From 55-13 sp037190145 (GTDB lineage Bacteria > Armatimonadota > Fimbriimonadia > Fimbriimonadales > Fimbriimonadaceae): a stretch of DNA of 64,000 nucleotides. The stretch's first letter is position 1. Every line of letters begins with the position of its first letter. The DNA is taken from assembly GCA_037190145.1 (NCBI GenBank), contig JBBCJU010000003.1:62001-126000 (forward strand), written 5' to 3'. This document shows, one piece after another, positions 1-8,303 of this stretch. The position numbers and the translations under genes are program-made. Below the pieces are notes generated by a model, which searched no databases, was not told the DNA's origin, and saw only the letters and a program-made list of their open reading frames with translations.

Positions 1-321
1 GAAGATACTTCCATCGCATATGCAACAAAGGCTGTGGAGATGAGTCCCAAGGAATGGAGTAACCATTACTTTAAAGCCGCGATTGAGTATCGATTACGCG
101 ACAGAGTAGCTGCTAAAGAGTCAATGGGTAGAGCTCTAACGTTGGCCAAAGGCCGAGATTATGAAAATCTAAGGGCCGAGTCTAAGCGAATGCGATTAAC
201 AACCGGTAGCTCTGGAGTGAAGATGCTGCAAGACGGGAAATACCTGGATTGGAAAGTCGTCATTTACCCAGACAACACGAAAGTAGAGACCTCGCAGGTG
301 AAGACACTTGTGAAAGGCTAG
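1..321 (+). CDS. TPR-like protein, C-terminal fragment
   Basis: The reading frame is open from the first base of the window, so this is the 3' end of a longer gene whose start lies outside. The visible 106 residues contain a helix pair resembling a tetratricopeptide repeat (ATKAVEMSPKEW...KAAIEYRLRDRVAAKESMGRAL), followed by a lysine-rich tail ending VKTLVKG. An internal ATG at 34 is not needed as a start. TPR proteins are usually protein-interaction scaffolds; nothing here gives a specific partner. The gene ends just before a strong bidirectional terminator that also serves clpX. Confidence 0.6.
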   Translation, partial: EDTSIAYATKAVEMSPKEWSNHYFKAAIEYRLRDRVAAKESMGRALTLAKGRDYENLRAESKRMRLTTGSSGVKMLQDGKYLDWKVVIYPDNTKVETSQVKTLVKG

Positions 322-326
322 AAGAG

Positions 327-360
327 TAAAGGGACGACGGCATATCCCGTCGTCCCTTTA
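327..360. terminator. Bidirectional intrinsic terminator
   Basis: A perfect 14-bp stem (TAAAGGGACGACGG / CCGTCGTCCCTTTA) around a 6-base loop lies between the convergent ends of the TPR-like gene and clpX. A/T runs at both feet allow it to act in both directions. Confidence 0.85.
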
Positions 361-375
361 CGTCTAAGCTCTAGA

Positions 376-1683
376 TTAGGAAGCTCTTCGAATTTCTTCT
401 TCTGTCATCAAGATGGGATCAATTCCCCTCTCGATAACTCCTTCCGGCACTAGAACTCGTCTGACGCCTTCAGCAGTTGGCACCTCGTACATGACATCCA
501 TCATGATCTGCTCTATGATGGCTCTCAGGGCACGGGCACCGGTCTTTCGCTTCATTGCTTCGCGAGCGATCTCATGCAGAGCGCCTGGCTCAACGATCAG
601 CTCTACGTCGTCAAGCTCAAAGAACTTTGCGTATTGCTTGAGAATCGCATTCTTGGGTTGGCTAAGAATATTGATTAGCGCATCCTCATCCAACAAGTCC
701 AAAGTAGCGATGACGGGAAGTCGGCCAATGAACTCTGGAATTAAACCGTACTTGAGAAGATCATCTGGCATCAACCTTCGCACTATATTCGGGTCCAGTT
801 CATCTTTGGATTGCGGATTAGCTCGGAAACCCATCACATTCTCCTTCATCCGCCGCTTGATAATATCTTCGATTCCTTCGAAGGCACCACCGCAGATAAA
901 GAGGATGTTGGAGGTATCAATCTGAAGATACTCCTGCTGAGGATGCTTGCGCCCTCCTTGGGGAGGAACATTGGCATGAGTGCCTTCAAGAATCTTCAGC
1001 AGAGCTTGCTGAACACCTTCCCCACTTACATCTCGAGTAATGGATGGGTTATCGCTCTTACGACCGATCTTATCGATTTCGTCAACATAGATGATGCCGC
1101 GCTCACATGCCTTCTTCGGATCTCTAGGATCAACCGCCTCGGCCGCCTGCCAAAGCTTTAGAAGGATGTTTTCAACATCTTCTCCAACGTATCCCGCCTC
1201 AGTCAATGCCGTGGCATCGGCAATGGCAAACGGAACATTGAGCATTCTCGCCAACGTCTGGGCTAACAGGGTTTTTCCAGAGCCTGTAGGACCCACCATG
1301 AGGATGTTGCTCTTTTGGAGCTCCACATCATCATCTCGGAATGGCGAATCAGTAATTCGCTTGTAATGGTTATAGACCGCTACCGCCAAAGCTTTCTTGG
1401 CGTGGTTCTGCCCAATTACGTAATTGTCCAAATGACGGACGATTTCGGCTGGCTTAGGAACCTTGCCACCGGTATGGGTAGTCACTGGAGGACGGACCGA
1501 TGCTTGCGGTGCGGCAGCTGCCACGTTGTCCTTCTTATCCGGATCGTTATGCAATATATCGTTGCATAGGTCGATACAGTCTGAACACACCGCTCCATGC
1601 AAGCCTACAATGAGCTTTCTTACCTGCTCTTTGGTCTTGCCGCATAGGCAGCATTGATCACGTCTTTCCAATGTTCTAGCCAT
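376..1683 (-). CDS. clpX: ATP-dependent Clp protease ATP-binding subunit ClpX
   Basis: AAA+ unfoldase that recognises tagged substrates and feeds them into ClpP. The 435 residues match the usual ClpX length. The N-terminal zinc-binding domain has C11-x2-C14 and C33-x2-C36. The Walker A motif is GPTGSGKT, the pore loop GYVGED, and the Walker B region IIYVDEIDKIG. The ClpP-docking loop reads M-G-F in place of the common I-G-F, which fits the family pattern. The ATG is preceded by GGAG at good spacing. It lies 20 bp downstream of clpP, so tig-clpP-clpX is probably one transcription unit ending at the terminator at 327-360. Confidence 0.98.
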   Translation of the reverse strand: MARTLERRDQCCLCGKTKEQVRKLIVGLHGAVCSDCIDLCNDILHNDPDKKDNVAAAAPQASVRPPVTTHTGGKVPKPAEIVRHLDNYVIGQNHAKKALAVAVYNHYKRITDSPFRDDDVELQKSNILMVGPTGSGKTLLAQTLARMLNVPFAIADATALTEAGYVGEDVENILLKLWQAAEAVDPRDPKKACERGIIYVDEIDKIGRKSDNPSITRDVSGEGVQQALLKILEGTHANVPPQGGRKHPQQEYLQIDTSNILFICGGAFEGIEDIIKRRMKENVMGFRANPQSKDELDPNIVRRLMPDDLLKYGLIPEFIGRLPVIATLDLLDEDALINILSQPKNAILKQYAKFFELDDVELIVEPGALHEIAREAMKRKTGARALRAIIEQIMMDVMYEVPTAEGVRRVLVPEGVIERGIDPILMTEEEIRRAS

Positions 1684-1703
1684 TCACACTCCAGATACTT
1701 GCT

Positions 1704-2288
1704 TTATCGTACGCCAGGTTCAACAACTCGGTCAACCAGACCGTACGCTGCCGCTTCAGCAGAGGAAAGCCAATGATCGCGATCACAGTCCTTTCTAACC
1801 TTCTCTTCGGGTTGCCCCGTATCGTTGCTTAGAAGCCCCATGAGCGTGTCCATCAGTTTGTTGGTTTCCGCCACCTGTACATTAATATCGGCGGCAGTTC
1901 CTCGAAACCCACTAGAAACCTGGTGAATCATTACACGAGCATGTTTTAGCGATGACCTTTTGCCCTTTGCTCCTCCCGCAAGAAGAACCGCTCCCATAGA
2001 GGCAGCAACTCCAACGCAGGTAGTAGCAACGTCGCATTTGATCAATTGCATCGTGTCGTAAATGGCAAGTCCGGCATAAACCGAGCCACCCGGCGAGTTG
2101 ATATACAACTCGACATCTTTATCAGGATCTTCCTTCTCAAGAAAGAGAAGTTGGGCCACGATGAGGTTGGCGTAGTAATCGTCGACCTCCGTACCCAAGT
2201 AAACGATGCGATCCTTAAGAAGCCTCGACCAAAGATCGTAACTCCTTTCTCCGCGCGAAGTCTGTTCGATAACGTACGGTATGCCCAC
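1704..2288 (-). CDS. clpP: ATP-dependent Clp protease proteolytic subunit ClpP
   Basis: Serine peptidase subunit that assembles into a tetradecameric chamber and degrades proteins delivered by ClpX. At 194 residues it has the typical length. The catalytic serine is S97 in AASMGA, the histidine is H122 in VMIHQ, and the acid is in the DRDHWLS segment near residue 171. The start is GTG, fixed by a strong AGGAGG five bases upstream and by MGIPYVIEQT, a normal ClpP N-terminus. It sits between tig and clpX, the classical bacterial order. Confidence 0.98.
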   Translation of the reverse strand: MGIPYVIEQTSRGERSYDLWSRLLKDRIVYLGTEVDDYYANLIVAQLLFLEKEDPDKDVELYINSPGGSVYAGLAIYDTMQLIKCDVATTCVGVAASMGAVLLAGGAKGKRSSLKHARVMIHQVSSGFRGTAADINVQVAETNKLMDTLMGLLSNDTGQPEEKVRKDCDRDHWLSSAEAAAYGLVDRVVEPGVR

Positions 2289-2351
2289 TTTTTCCTCCTG
2301 TTAGGTGGCCCTGATTTTATTCAAAACGTCGCCTATCGGCGGGACCTTTCT

Positions 2352-3647
2352 TTAGGCCCCGGCGAGTGCGACTTCCTTGATATCGGCATTCTGGAGCAAG
2401 AACTCGCTAACTTTGCGAGAAATTGCCCGATATGTCAGCTCTTCCATGGCATTGTTCTTCTGAAGCATCTCCAACATCTGTTGTGGCTCCACTCCAAACT
2501 CTCTCGCCATGGCAAACAATTCTTGGTTAAGGCTCTCATTGTCGATCTGCATCTTCTCTTGCTCAAAGATAGTGCGGATCATAAGGGCACGAACTACGTG
2601 GGTCTTTGCCTTCTCACGCCAAGCCTCTACCAAACCTTCAATGGTCATCCCATTCTCTGCGGCATGCGCTTCCATGGTTTTGCCTTGCTGACGAACCTCT
2701 TGCTCAGTTTCGTAGAGCCTTCGGTTGGCCAGCTGCTCCCACATATTGTCGCTAACTTCTACCTTACTTCGCTCCAGTAGCTTTTCAAGAAGCTGCTCGG
2801 TAGTCATCTCTCGCACCATGTCATTCTTAGCGCGCAAAATGCCCTCTCGCAGCTTAACCTTGAGATCGTCAACGTTATCGGTCTTCAAGCTCTGGGCAAA
2901 TGCATCATCGATCTCAGGCAGGGTGACCGCACTGATTGAATTTAGGGTAACCAAGCTCTTATGAGTCTGTCCAGCCCAATCCTTTTCTTGGAAGTTCTCA
3001 GGGAATGTCAGCTCAAGGTTCTTCATCTCTTCAACCTTCATTCCGAGCAAAGCTTCGTCTAGTTGAGGGAAAGTCTTTCCGACAACGGTCATGAAGTTTC
3101 GACCGTCGCTCTCAACTCCCTCAAGCTTGATGTTTACTACCGATACATCGCCTTCTTCTGCGCCACGGTCAGTTACCGCTGTGCGTGAGTGGCGTTGCTT
3201 TCGCAACTCTTCGATCTGGTAATCCACTTCCTCTTCGGTGACCTCGATAGCTGGTCGCTCAATCTCAAGCCCTTTATATTCACCAAGCTCTACGACTGGA
3301 GGCAGAGGAACCTTGGCATTAAACTCACAGGCGGCCTCGTCTCGATCAATTTTGATAAGCTCAACGGCCGGAGCGGTTCCAGGATCAGCCTGAATCTTCT
3401 CCTGCTCAATAGCAGCTCGGAAAGCGGCTCGAACAATGTTCTCAGCAGCTTCTTCACTCAGATGCCCAGGATCAATCATCTTATCGATCATTGCCTTAGG
3501 AACATGACCAGGTCGGAAACCAGGCATCTTAATGGTCTTAGAAATCGTCTTTACGGCTTTCTCATAGCCGGCTTTTACCTGCGCTTCATCACAAACGATG
3601 TTCAGTTTAACTGTGCAGGGGTTCAAATCTTCGCGAGTTACTTGCAT
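2352..3647 (-). CDS. tig: Trigger factor (ribosome-associated chaperone)
   Basis: Folding helper that binds the ribosome exit tunnel. At 431 residues it has the family length. The ribosome-binding loop is recognisable as GFRPGHVPK near residues 44-52, followed by a central peptidyl-prolyl isomerase-like domain (GAEEGDVSVVNI... region) and a helical C-terminal chaperone domain. It is the first gene of the tig-clpP-clpX run. The ATG at 3647 has no clear Shine-Dalgarno sequence. A possible -10 (TACAAT) lies about 40 bases upstream on the minus strand, without a convincing -35. Confidence 0.96.
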   Translation of the reverse strand: MQVTREDLNPCTVKLNIVCDEAQVKAGYEKAVKTISKTIKMPGFRPGHVPKAMIDKMIDPGHLSEEAAENIVRAAFRAAIEQEKIQADPGTAPAVELIKIDRDEAACEFNAKVPLPPVVELGEYKGLEIERPAIEVTEEEVDYQIEELRKQRHSRTAVTDRGAEEGDVSVVNIKLEGVESDGRNFMTVVGKTFPQLDEALLGMKVEEMKNLELTFPENFQEKDWAGQTHKSLVTLNSISAVTLPEIDDAFAQSLKTDNVDDLKVKLREGILRAKNDMVREMTTEQLLEKLLERSKVEVSDNMWEQLANRRLYETEQEVRQQGKTMEAHAAENGMTIEGLVEAWREKAKTHVVRALMIRTIFEQEKMQIDNESLNQELFAMAREFGVEPQQMLEMLQKNNAMEELTYRAISRKVSEFLLQNADIKEVALAGA

Positions 3648-3893
3648 GGCGGTAGGTGGGGCGCAAACCCCTGTGAATACACGATTGTACCTTGGGCCTT
3701 ACCTCCAAGAACTTCCCAGCATTTGATGACATTAAGGACGGTCCTAATGACTCATTGCTCGAAACGCTCACGCATATTTCGAATGCTCACGTAAGCCGTA
3801 AAATCCTATTTCTCTCTGAATCAACTGCACAACTATTTCAAATAGTATTTTGGGGACAACAAGGTACGAGCGCAGAGCCAAACGGTCATGCCT

Positions 3894-4124
3894 TTAGTCG
3901 AATATATCCATCAACCAGTTTTTCTTTTTGCGCCCGTCCCGACGGTAGTCGTCATCATCATCGTCGTCATAGCGATGCGATCGTTGGTCCTGCGATCGAG
4001 CCACAATCTTATCTAGTTCGCCTCGATCTAACCACACTCCACGACATTGTGGGCAGTAATCAATCTCAACACCATTCTTGTCAGTCATCATCAGATCGAC
4101 TGTCGAGCACGTAGGGCACTTCAT
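3894..4124 (-). CDS. Zinc-ribbon protein (zf-TFIIB type)
   Basis: Small 76-residue protein starting MKCPTC, with a second CPQC pair and the WLDRGEL motif typical of the zf-TFIIB (transcription factor zinc-finger) family. The four cysteines should bind one zinc. After the ribbon comes a basic/acidic linker with seven consecutive aspartates, then KKKNWLMDIFD. The role of the family is not established. It overlaps the preceding GDPD-like gene by four bases (ATGA) and is the last gene of a four-gene operon. Confidence 0.88.
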   Translation of the reverse strand: MKCPTCSTVDLMMTDKNGVEIDYCPQCRGVWLDRGELDKIVARSQDQRSHRYDDDDDDDYRRDGRKKKNWLMDIFD

Positions 4125-4897
4125 TGTGTCAATGAACGATTAAAACTGCCTTTTCGTTGCGCTGAAAACCATTCTTTAAAGTCTCTTGGCCTATCTGTAT
4201 TGATAATATCGATCCCAAGGTTCACTTGCATGCGCCAGGCCGCCGCTGTATCTGGAATAGCCCAAAACCGCACGAGCCTCTTCTGGCCATGGGCAGTCTT
4301 TACATAGCTTTTGATGGACTCCTCCGACGTAAGTGATGAAGCCCCTTCCAACGGCCACTTAAAGCCAAGATAGGAGGTGCTCACCCAGGGAACCAAACCT
4401 GGTGGGGGATTACTGACCAAATCTTCCGGTCGCCCATCAATGGCAACTCTTCGCTCTTTCTTCGCCGCAACCAAACTCACAGGACGATCACCGCTCAGGA
4501 CCACGGCTACTCTTCCTTTTCCAGGCCCCTGATCGGTCCACTTCACGATCATTTCTTCATACTTAGTCAATAGCTTGTCCAAAGCTTCATAAACCTTCGG
4601 TCCATCTGCTTTGATATCTACCATTAACCAAAATGGTGTGGAGGTTCCGGATCTCGAAACCAACTTAGAAAGTGGTTTAAGGTAGAGGCTCTCCAAAGAC
4701 CGCTCGGGCCGCAAATCCTTCCGATCATGCGCCACCAAAAGGTCTCCTTCAACAAGGAATACATCTGCTTCGACATACCTAAAGCCTTGCTCCCAAGCTT
4801 CCAACAGCGGTCGAGGCTGCTCATAGTCGTTATGAGAAAATCCTGGGTGACTCGTGCTTTGACCAAGGACAAGAGTCGCAAATAAGAGTGCGTTCAT
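4121..4897 (-). CDS. GDPD/PI-PLC-like phosphodiesterase (AIM6-like)
   Basis: 258-residue protein with an N-terminal signal peptide (MNALLFATLVLGQS) and the segment HNDYEQPRPL...VEADVFL...LLVAHD. That segment is characteristic of the TIM-barrel phosphodiesterase-like family related to yeast AIM6 and glycerophosphodiester phosphodiesterases; the histidines and acidic residues of the barrel mouth are present. It is probably exported and acts on a phosphodiester, but the substrate cannot be read from the sequence. Four-base overlaps link it to both neighbours in the operon. Confidence 0.8.
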   Translation of the reverse strand: MNALLFATLVLGQSTSHPGFSHNDYEQPRPLLEAWEQGFRYVEADVFLVEGDLLVAHDRKDLRPERSLESLYLKPLSKLVSRSGTSTPFWLMVDIKADGPKVYEALDKLLTKYEEMIVKWTDQGPGKGRVAVVLSGDRPVSLVAAKKERRVAIDGRPEDLVSNPPPGLVPWVSTSYLGFKWPLEGASSLTSEESIKSYVKTAHGQKRLVRFWAIPDTAAAWRMQVNLGIDIINTDRPRDFKEWFSAQRKGSFNRSLTQ

Positions 4898-5826
4898 TGA
4901 TTGTTCCGTTCCTCGACTAAGGCCTTTAAAGCCCCTCGAAGTTCAGGATACTTGTATTCAAATTGTCGTTCGGTTAAGATTTTGGACTTTGCTCTTTGAC
5001 TCTGCAAGAGCACATCGGTTTGTACATCAATCAAAGCTCCAACGGCCTTGAGTGCAAATGCTGGAGCCGATGGCGACCAAGGGCGCCCAAAAGCTTCGCG
5101 TAACGCTGACATCATCTCTGCATTGCGAACTGGGTGCAATCCCACTCCATGAACTGGCCCTACGAGATCGCTCTCCACCGCCCACCGAAAAATTGCCGCC
5201 AAGTCTTCAATGTGAATCCAAGACATCCACTGTTGTCCACTCCCTTGAGCACCACCTAAAAAGCGTTGTGTGATCTTAGCCAGTTCATCAAATGCCCCCC
5301 CTCCATTGCCAAGCACAATTCCAACTCGCACTTGTGCTTTCCGAGTTTGGGGAGTTTCCGCTTTCTTTTGGCTTTGCTCCCATGCAAGACATGTTTCCGC
5401 AAGGAACCCCGTTCCAGCCGAACTGGCCTCGTCTAACTCTTCATCACCTCGATCTCCAAATAAACCGAGAGCACTCGCGTTTACCCACACGGGAGGAGGT
5501 ATAGAACAACTCCGGATAGCTTTCCCAATCGCTTCTGTACTCTTTGTGCGGCTCTCTAGAATCTTGCGACGGTTTTCATCTGTCCACCGTAAAGTCACCG
5601 GCGCACCCGCTAAATTGATCACCCCTGATGCTTGGTTGAGGACCCCGGCCCAATCCCCGACCGTTTCGCCATCCCAGGCAGCAGTTTCCACCCCTTCTTG
5701 GCTTTCACCAGAACGACTAAGGACCACTACTTGATATCCGGCCTTATTAAACTCGCGAGCAAGAGCTTTTCCTACAAAGCCAGTACCGCCAGCGATCACG
5801 ATCCTTCTATTTATTGGAGCATTCAT
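4894..5826 (-). CDS. TIGR01777 family epimerase-like oxidoreductase
   Basis: 310-residue extended short-chain dehydrogenase/epimerase fold. The N-terminal nucleotide-binding motif is GGTGFVGKAL, and the middle contains the family's NLAGAPV and NASALGLFGDRGDE segments (the latter near residue 115). The C-terminal region corresponds to the DUF1731-type tail. It is related to YfcH/SulA-like proteins, and its reaction is unknown. It overlaps the genes on both sides by ATGA, which argues for translational coupling within the operon. Confidence 0.9.
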   Translation of the reverse strand: MNAPINRRIVIAGGTGFVGKALAREFNKAGYQVVVLSRSGESQEGVETAAWDGETVGDWAGVLNQASGVINLAGAPVTLRWTDENRRKILESRTKSTEAIGKAIRSCSIPPPVWVNASALGLFGDRGDEELDEASSAGTGFLAETCLAWEQSQKKAETPQTRKAQVRVGIVLGNGGGAFDELAKITQRFLGGAQGSGQQWMSWIHIEDLAAIFRWAVESDLVGPVHGVGLHPVRNAEMMSALREAFGRPWSPSAPAFALKAVGALIDVQTDVLLQSQRAKSKILTERQFEYKYPELRGALKALVEERNNQ

Positions 5827-6347
5827 CGTTTGCTAATACTGATACGCTCTTGAACCTTCTTCTTGACGAAGCTCGCTTCTTCATGAAGCACCGATACAGC
5901 AATCTTTGTCTCCCGCACCAATAGGGCTGAAGCGTAGACCAATCCCCCAACGGCCAGAGCCCCGACAACTACCGCTGTAATCTCAATCGCTTGGAGCAAA
6001 GCCCCTTCAATACTGGAGCTGATGGCGCCAATGAGGGAAATGAATGCTGCGCTCGCAAACGCTCCTACAGTGAAGTAAATGCTCCGCAAAGCTTTGGCAA
6101 GGATCAGCGTTCGATCTTCCGCGAAGTGCAATTCACGGAGCATCAAATCTTTCGCCTCTTCCCCGCTCGCCTCTAACCTCTCCAACTTGTCCGCCAAGAC
6201 TCGGGCTCGATCCACGGCGCGAGCTAATCGATTACTTGTACTCAGGATAAGCAAAGTCGAAGCATTGGTCAAAATCGCTGGCGCAGCAATCAACGTCAGC
6301 GATGCGAACGGATTATTTGGCGAAATGATGGGGTCAATGGTTTGCAC
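5823..6347 (-). CDS. DUF2721 membrane protein
   Basis: 174 residues. The N-terminal segment (NPFASLTLIAAPAILTNASTLLIL) and the basic/acidic loop after it match the DUF2721 family. Two further hydrophobic spans around residues 85-105 and 115-140 make it an integral membrane protein. The function of the family is unknown. The start is GTG at 6347. It is first in the four-gene operon with overlapping stop/start codons. Confidence 0.85.
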   Translation of the reverse strand: MQTIDPIISPNNPFASLTLIAAPAILTNASTLLILSTSNRLARAVDRARVLADKLERLEASGEEAKDLMLRELHFAEDRTLILAKALRSIYFTVGAFASAAFISLIGAISSSIEGALLQAIEITAVVVGALAVGGLVYASALLVRETKIAVSVLHEEASFVKKKVQERISISKR

Positions 6348-6425
6348 TAGCTTGATATTGACTGATGTACAACTTACAACATCAGACCATCAGACTACCC
6401 AGCGATAAATCCAGTCCACGTACGG

Positions 6426-7025
6426 CTAATCAGCCTGCCATTCACGTACCAGGTCCTGCTCCACCCCGAGTGTCTGGAGGATCCGTGCAACCACGGTGTC
6501 TGCAATATCCTCCACGGTTGCTGGTTTGTAATACCAAGCTGGGCAAGCAGGCAAAACAGTCGCTCCTGATTCTGCTAGCGTTGCCAAGTTTCGAAGCATG
6601 ATCGCGTTCATCGGCATTTCACGCGGGACCATGACGAGTTTTCTCCCCTCCTTCAAACACACATCTGCTGAACGAGTTAAAAGATCATCACTAATACCAT
6701 GCGCAATACGCCCTGCCGTTCCCATCGAACAAGGAACTATTACCATTCCATCGTGTCGGAAAGAGCCGGATGCGGGTGGCGTGAAATAGTTTTTAGAATC
6801 CAGCAACCTAATCTGAGGAAAATCTTCTCCCAGCCATTCTAAGGTCGAGAAGTTATCACGACGAGGAGCAACACCTAATTCTGTTGCAGAAACTTGAATA
6901 GCTTGTTCACTCAAGATCAAGAAGATCTCCGACCAATGCTTTGCTGCCTGGCGCAAAAACCTTTGGGCATAGATGGCCCCACTTGCGCCTGTTACTCCAA
7001 CCACCAGCCGTCCCGTTGACATCAC
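6426..7025 (-). CDS. ubiX: Flavin prenyltransferase UbiX
   Basis: Makes the prenylated FMN cofactor used by UbiD-type decarboxylases. The N-terminal GVTGASGAIYAQ flavin-binding motif, the VPCSMGT segment, the REMPMNAIMLRN motif and the PACPAWYYKP segment are all diagnostic. Length 199 is normal. The start is either GTG at 7025 or ATG at 7022. No ubiD lies in the window, so the partner decarboxylase must be elsewhere. Confidence 0.96.
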   Translation of the reverse strand: MMSTGRLVVGVTGASGAIYAQRFLRQAAKHWSEIFLILSEQAIQVSATELGVAPRRDNFSTLEWLGEDFPQIRLLDSKNYFTPPASGSFRHDGMVIVPCSMGTAGRIAHGISDDLLTRSADVCLKEGRKLVMVPREMPMNAIMLRNLATLAESGATVLPACPAWYYKPATVEDIADTVVARILQTLGVEQDLVREWQAD

Positions 7026-7083
7026 CTATAAGTCTACGAGAGAGCCTTATGAAGTTGCGCAGGAGTCCCGATAATCCAACCTA

Positions 7084-7665
7084 ATGAAGGCGAAAATCGC
7101 GATCAGTCTGCTCGTTCTAGCTGTTGTGGCTCAGGCATCTTGGAGGAGTGACGTGTCTAGTGCACCGATATCCAACAAACTTGTCTCAGGACGATTACAC
7201 GGGAAGCCCTTTGCTCCCAAGGTCATCACCCTCAAAAAGCTCGGCATCAACAAAGCGACGATCAATGGAAAGGTTGAAGATCAGGCTCAAGCATGGGTCT
7301 TAAAATTTGCAAGCGATAACGAATTCTTCCCTGCTCAAGACATCTCCATTTGGTTTACGACAAATGTAGGAGAGAAACTCGCAGGAAGGTCATTTGCTCT
7401 TAAACCGTACGAGTTCGGAACAGAGGGTTTTACAAAACAGCAGTATGGCAATCGGAAGGGTGCCGCGGTTCCTCGCAGTGTGAGTGGCATTTTCACTGAC
7501 TCAAAGAACCCCACAATGTCGGATCAATTCTCAGACCGATTTTCCATTCGATTGATCTTCACTAAAAACCAAGGGGGCAAAGTGACCGGACAAGTCAACC
7601 TATCCCTGCCTGACAAGTCAAAGAGCTTTCTAGCGGGCTCGTTTACCGCCGTAATAGAACCCTAA
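7084..7665 (+). CDS. Secreted protein of unknown function
   Basis: 193 residues starting with a short signal peptide (MKAKIAISLLVLAVVAQASW). The mature part is rich in beta-type sequence without a motif I recognise. It contains a pattern seen in small lipid- or ligand-binding exported proteins (SGRLHGKPF... near the N-terminus and GKVTGQVNLSLPD near the C-terminus), so a single beta-sandwich domain is plausible. No Shine-Dalgarno sits at the usual distance; GATAAT lies eight bases before the ATG. Function not assigned. Confidence 0.75.
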   Translation: MKAKIAISLLVLAVVAQASWRSDVSSAPISNKLVSGRLHGKPFAPKVITLKKLGINKATINGKVEDQAQAWVLKFASDNEFFPAQDISIWFTTNVGEKLAGRSFALKPYEFGTEGFTKQQYGNRKGAAVPRSVSGIFTDSKNPTMSDQFSDRFSIRLIFTKNQGGKVTGQVNLSLPDKSKSFLAGSFTAVIEP

Positions 7666-7902
7666 TCTCTAGAGATTCTAATCAACGACAATTAGTCAAA
7701 TCCAAGTAAATTTGCGGATATGCAGTTTATTAGGTTTTTGAACTTTATGGGAAGGATAGCTCCTTTCACAGTTTAGTTATCTTTCCTAATTAGTTAAACT
7801 CCCCTGAAGCCTTACGAATACGCACTTACGTTAGGCTTCCTTATATTCATGCAGTCTCCGAAAGGCCCACTAAAAGGTCAGGAGAACACACAATTATAAA
7901 CA

Positions 7903-8184
7903 GTGTTATTTGAAATTCCGTTTATAGTTCGCTTTATCTTCGGTCTAGTTATGCTTTCCTTACTGGCTTTGGGTGGCTATCAAATGATACAGACCGTTCG
8001 GGATTATTCGGGGACTGGTCAGCCATACATTGGAGACGCGGATACTCGTTGTGCCTACCCCGCACGTTATGTGATGCTTAAGAACCAAAAGGAATCTGGG
8101 CGGTTCATCCCTGTGGGACGTCAAGTAAGTTTTCCTGGGCAAGAAGCCGCACTTAACAGCGGTTTTAGAGCATGCCAAAACTAG
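7903..8184 (+). CDS. Small membrane-anchored protein, unknown
   Basis: 93 residues with one N-terminal transmembrane segment (FIVRFIFGLVMLSLLALGGY) and a short polar domain with two cysteines. The start is GTG at 7903, the only standard start after an in-frame TAA. AGGAGAA lies further upstream than usual. No family recognised. Confidence 0.55.
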   Translation: MLFEIPFIVRFIFGLVMLSLLALGGYQMIQTVRDYSGTGQPYIGDADTRCAYPARYVMLKNQKESGRFIPVGRQVSFPGQEAALNSGFRACQN

Positions 8185-8303
8185 GTCCTTCTCGAAAATT
8201 TACTCATGATTAGGCCCGAAAACCTGCAAAAAACCCATTGTGCCAAATAGCCTCGTAACATTACTGGTTTGTCCACCCCGCTAGTAACGGAACTCATACC
8301 GGT

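Noticed and set aside
2046..2780. 244-codon plus-strand frame opposite clpP and tig
   Set aside because: It lies wholly across two certain genes and has no ribosome-binding site.
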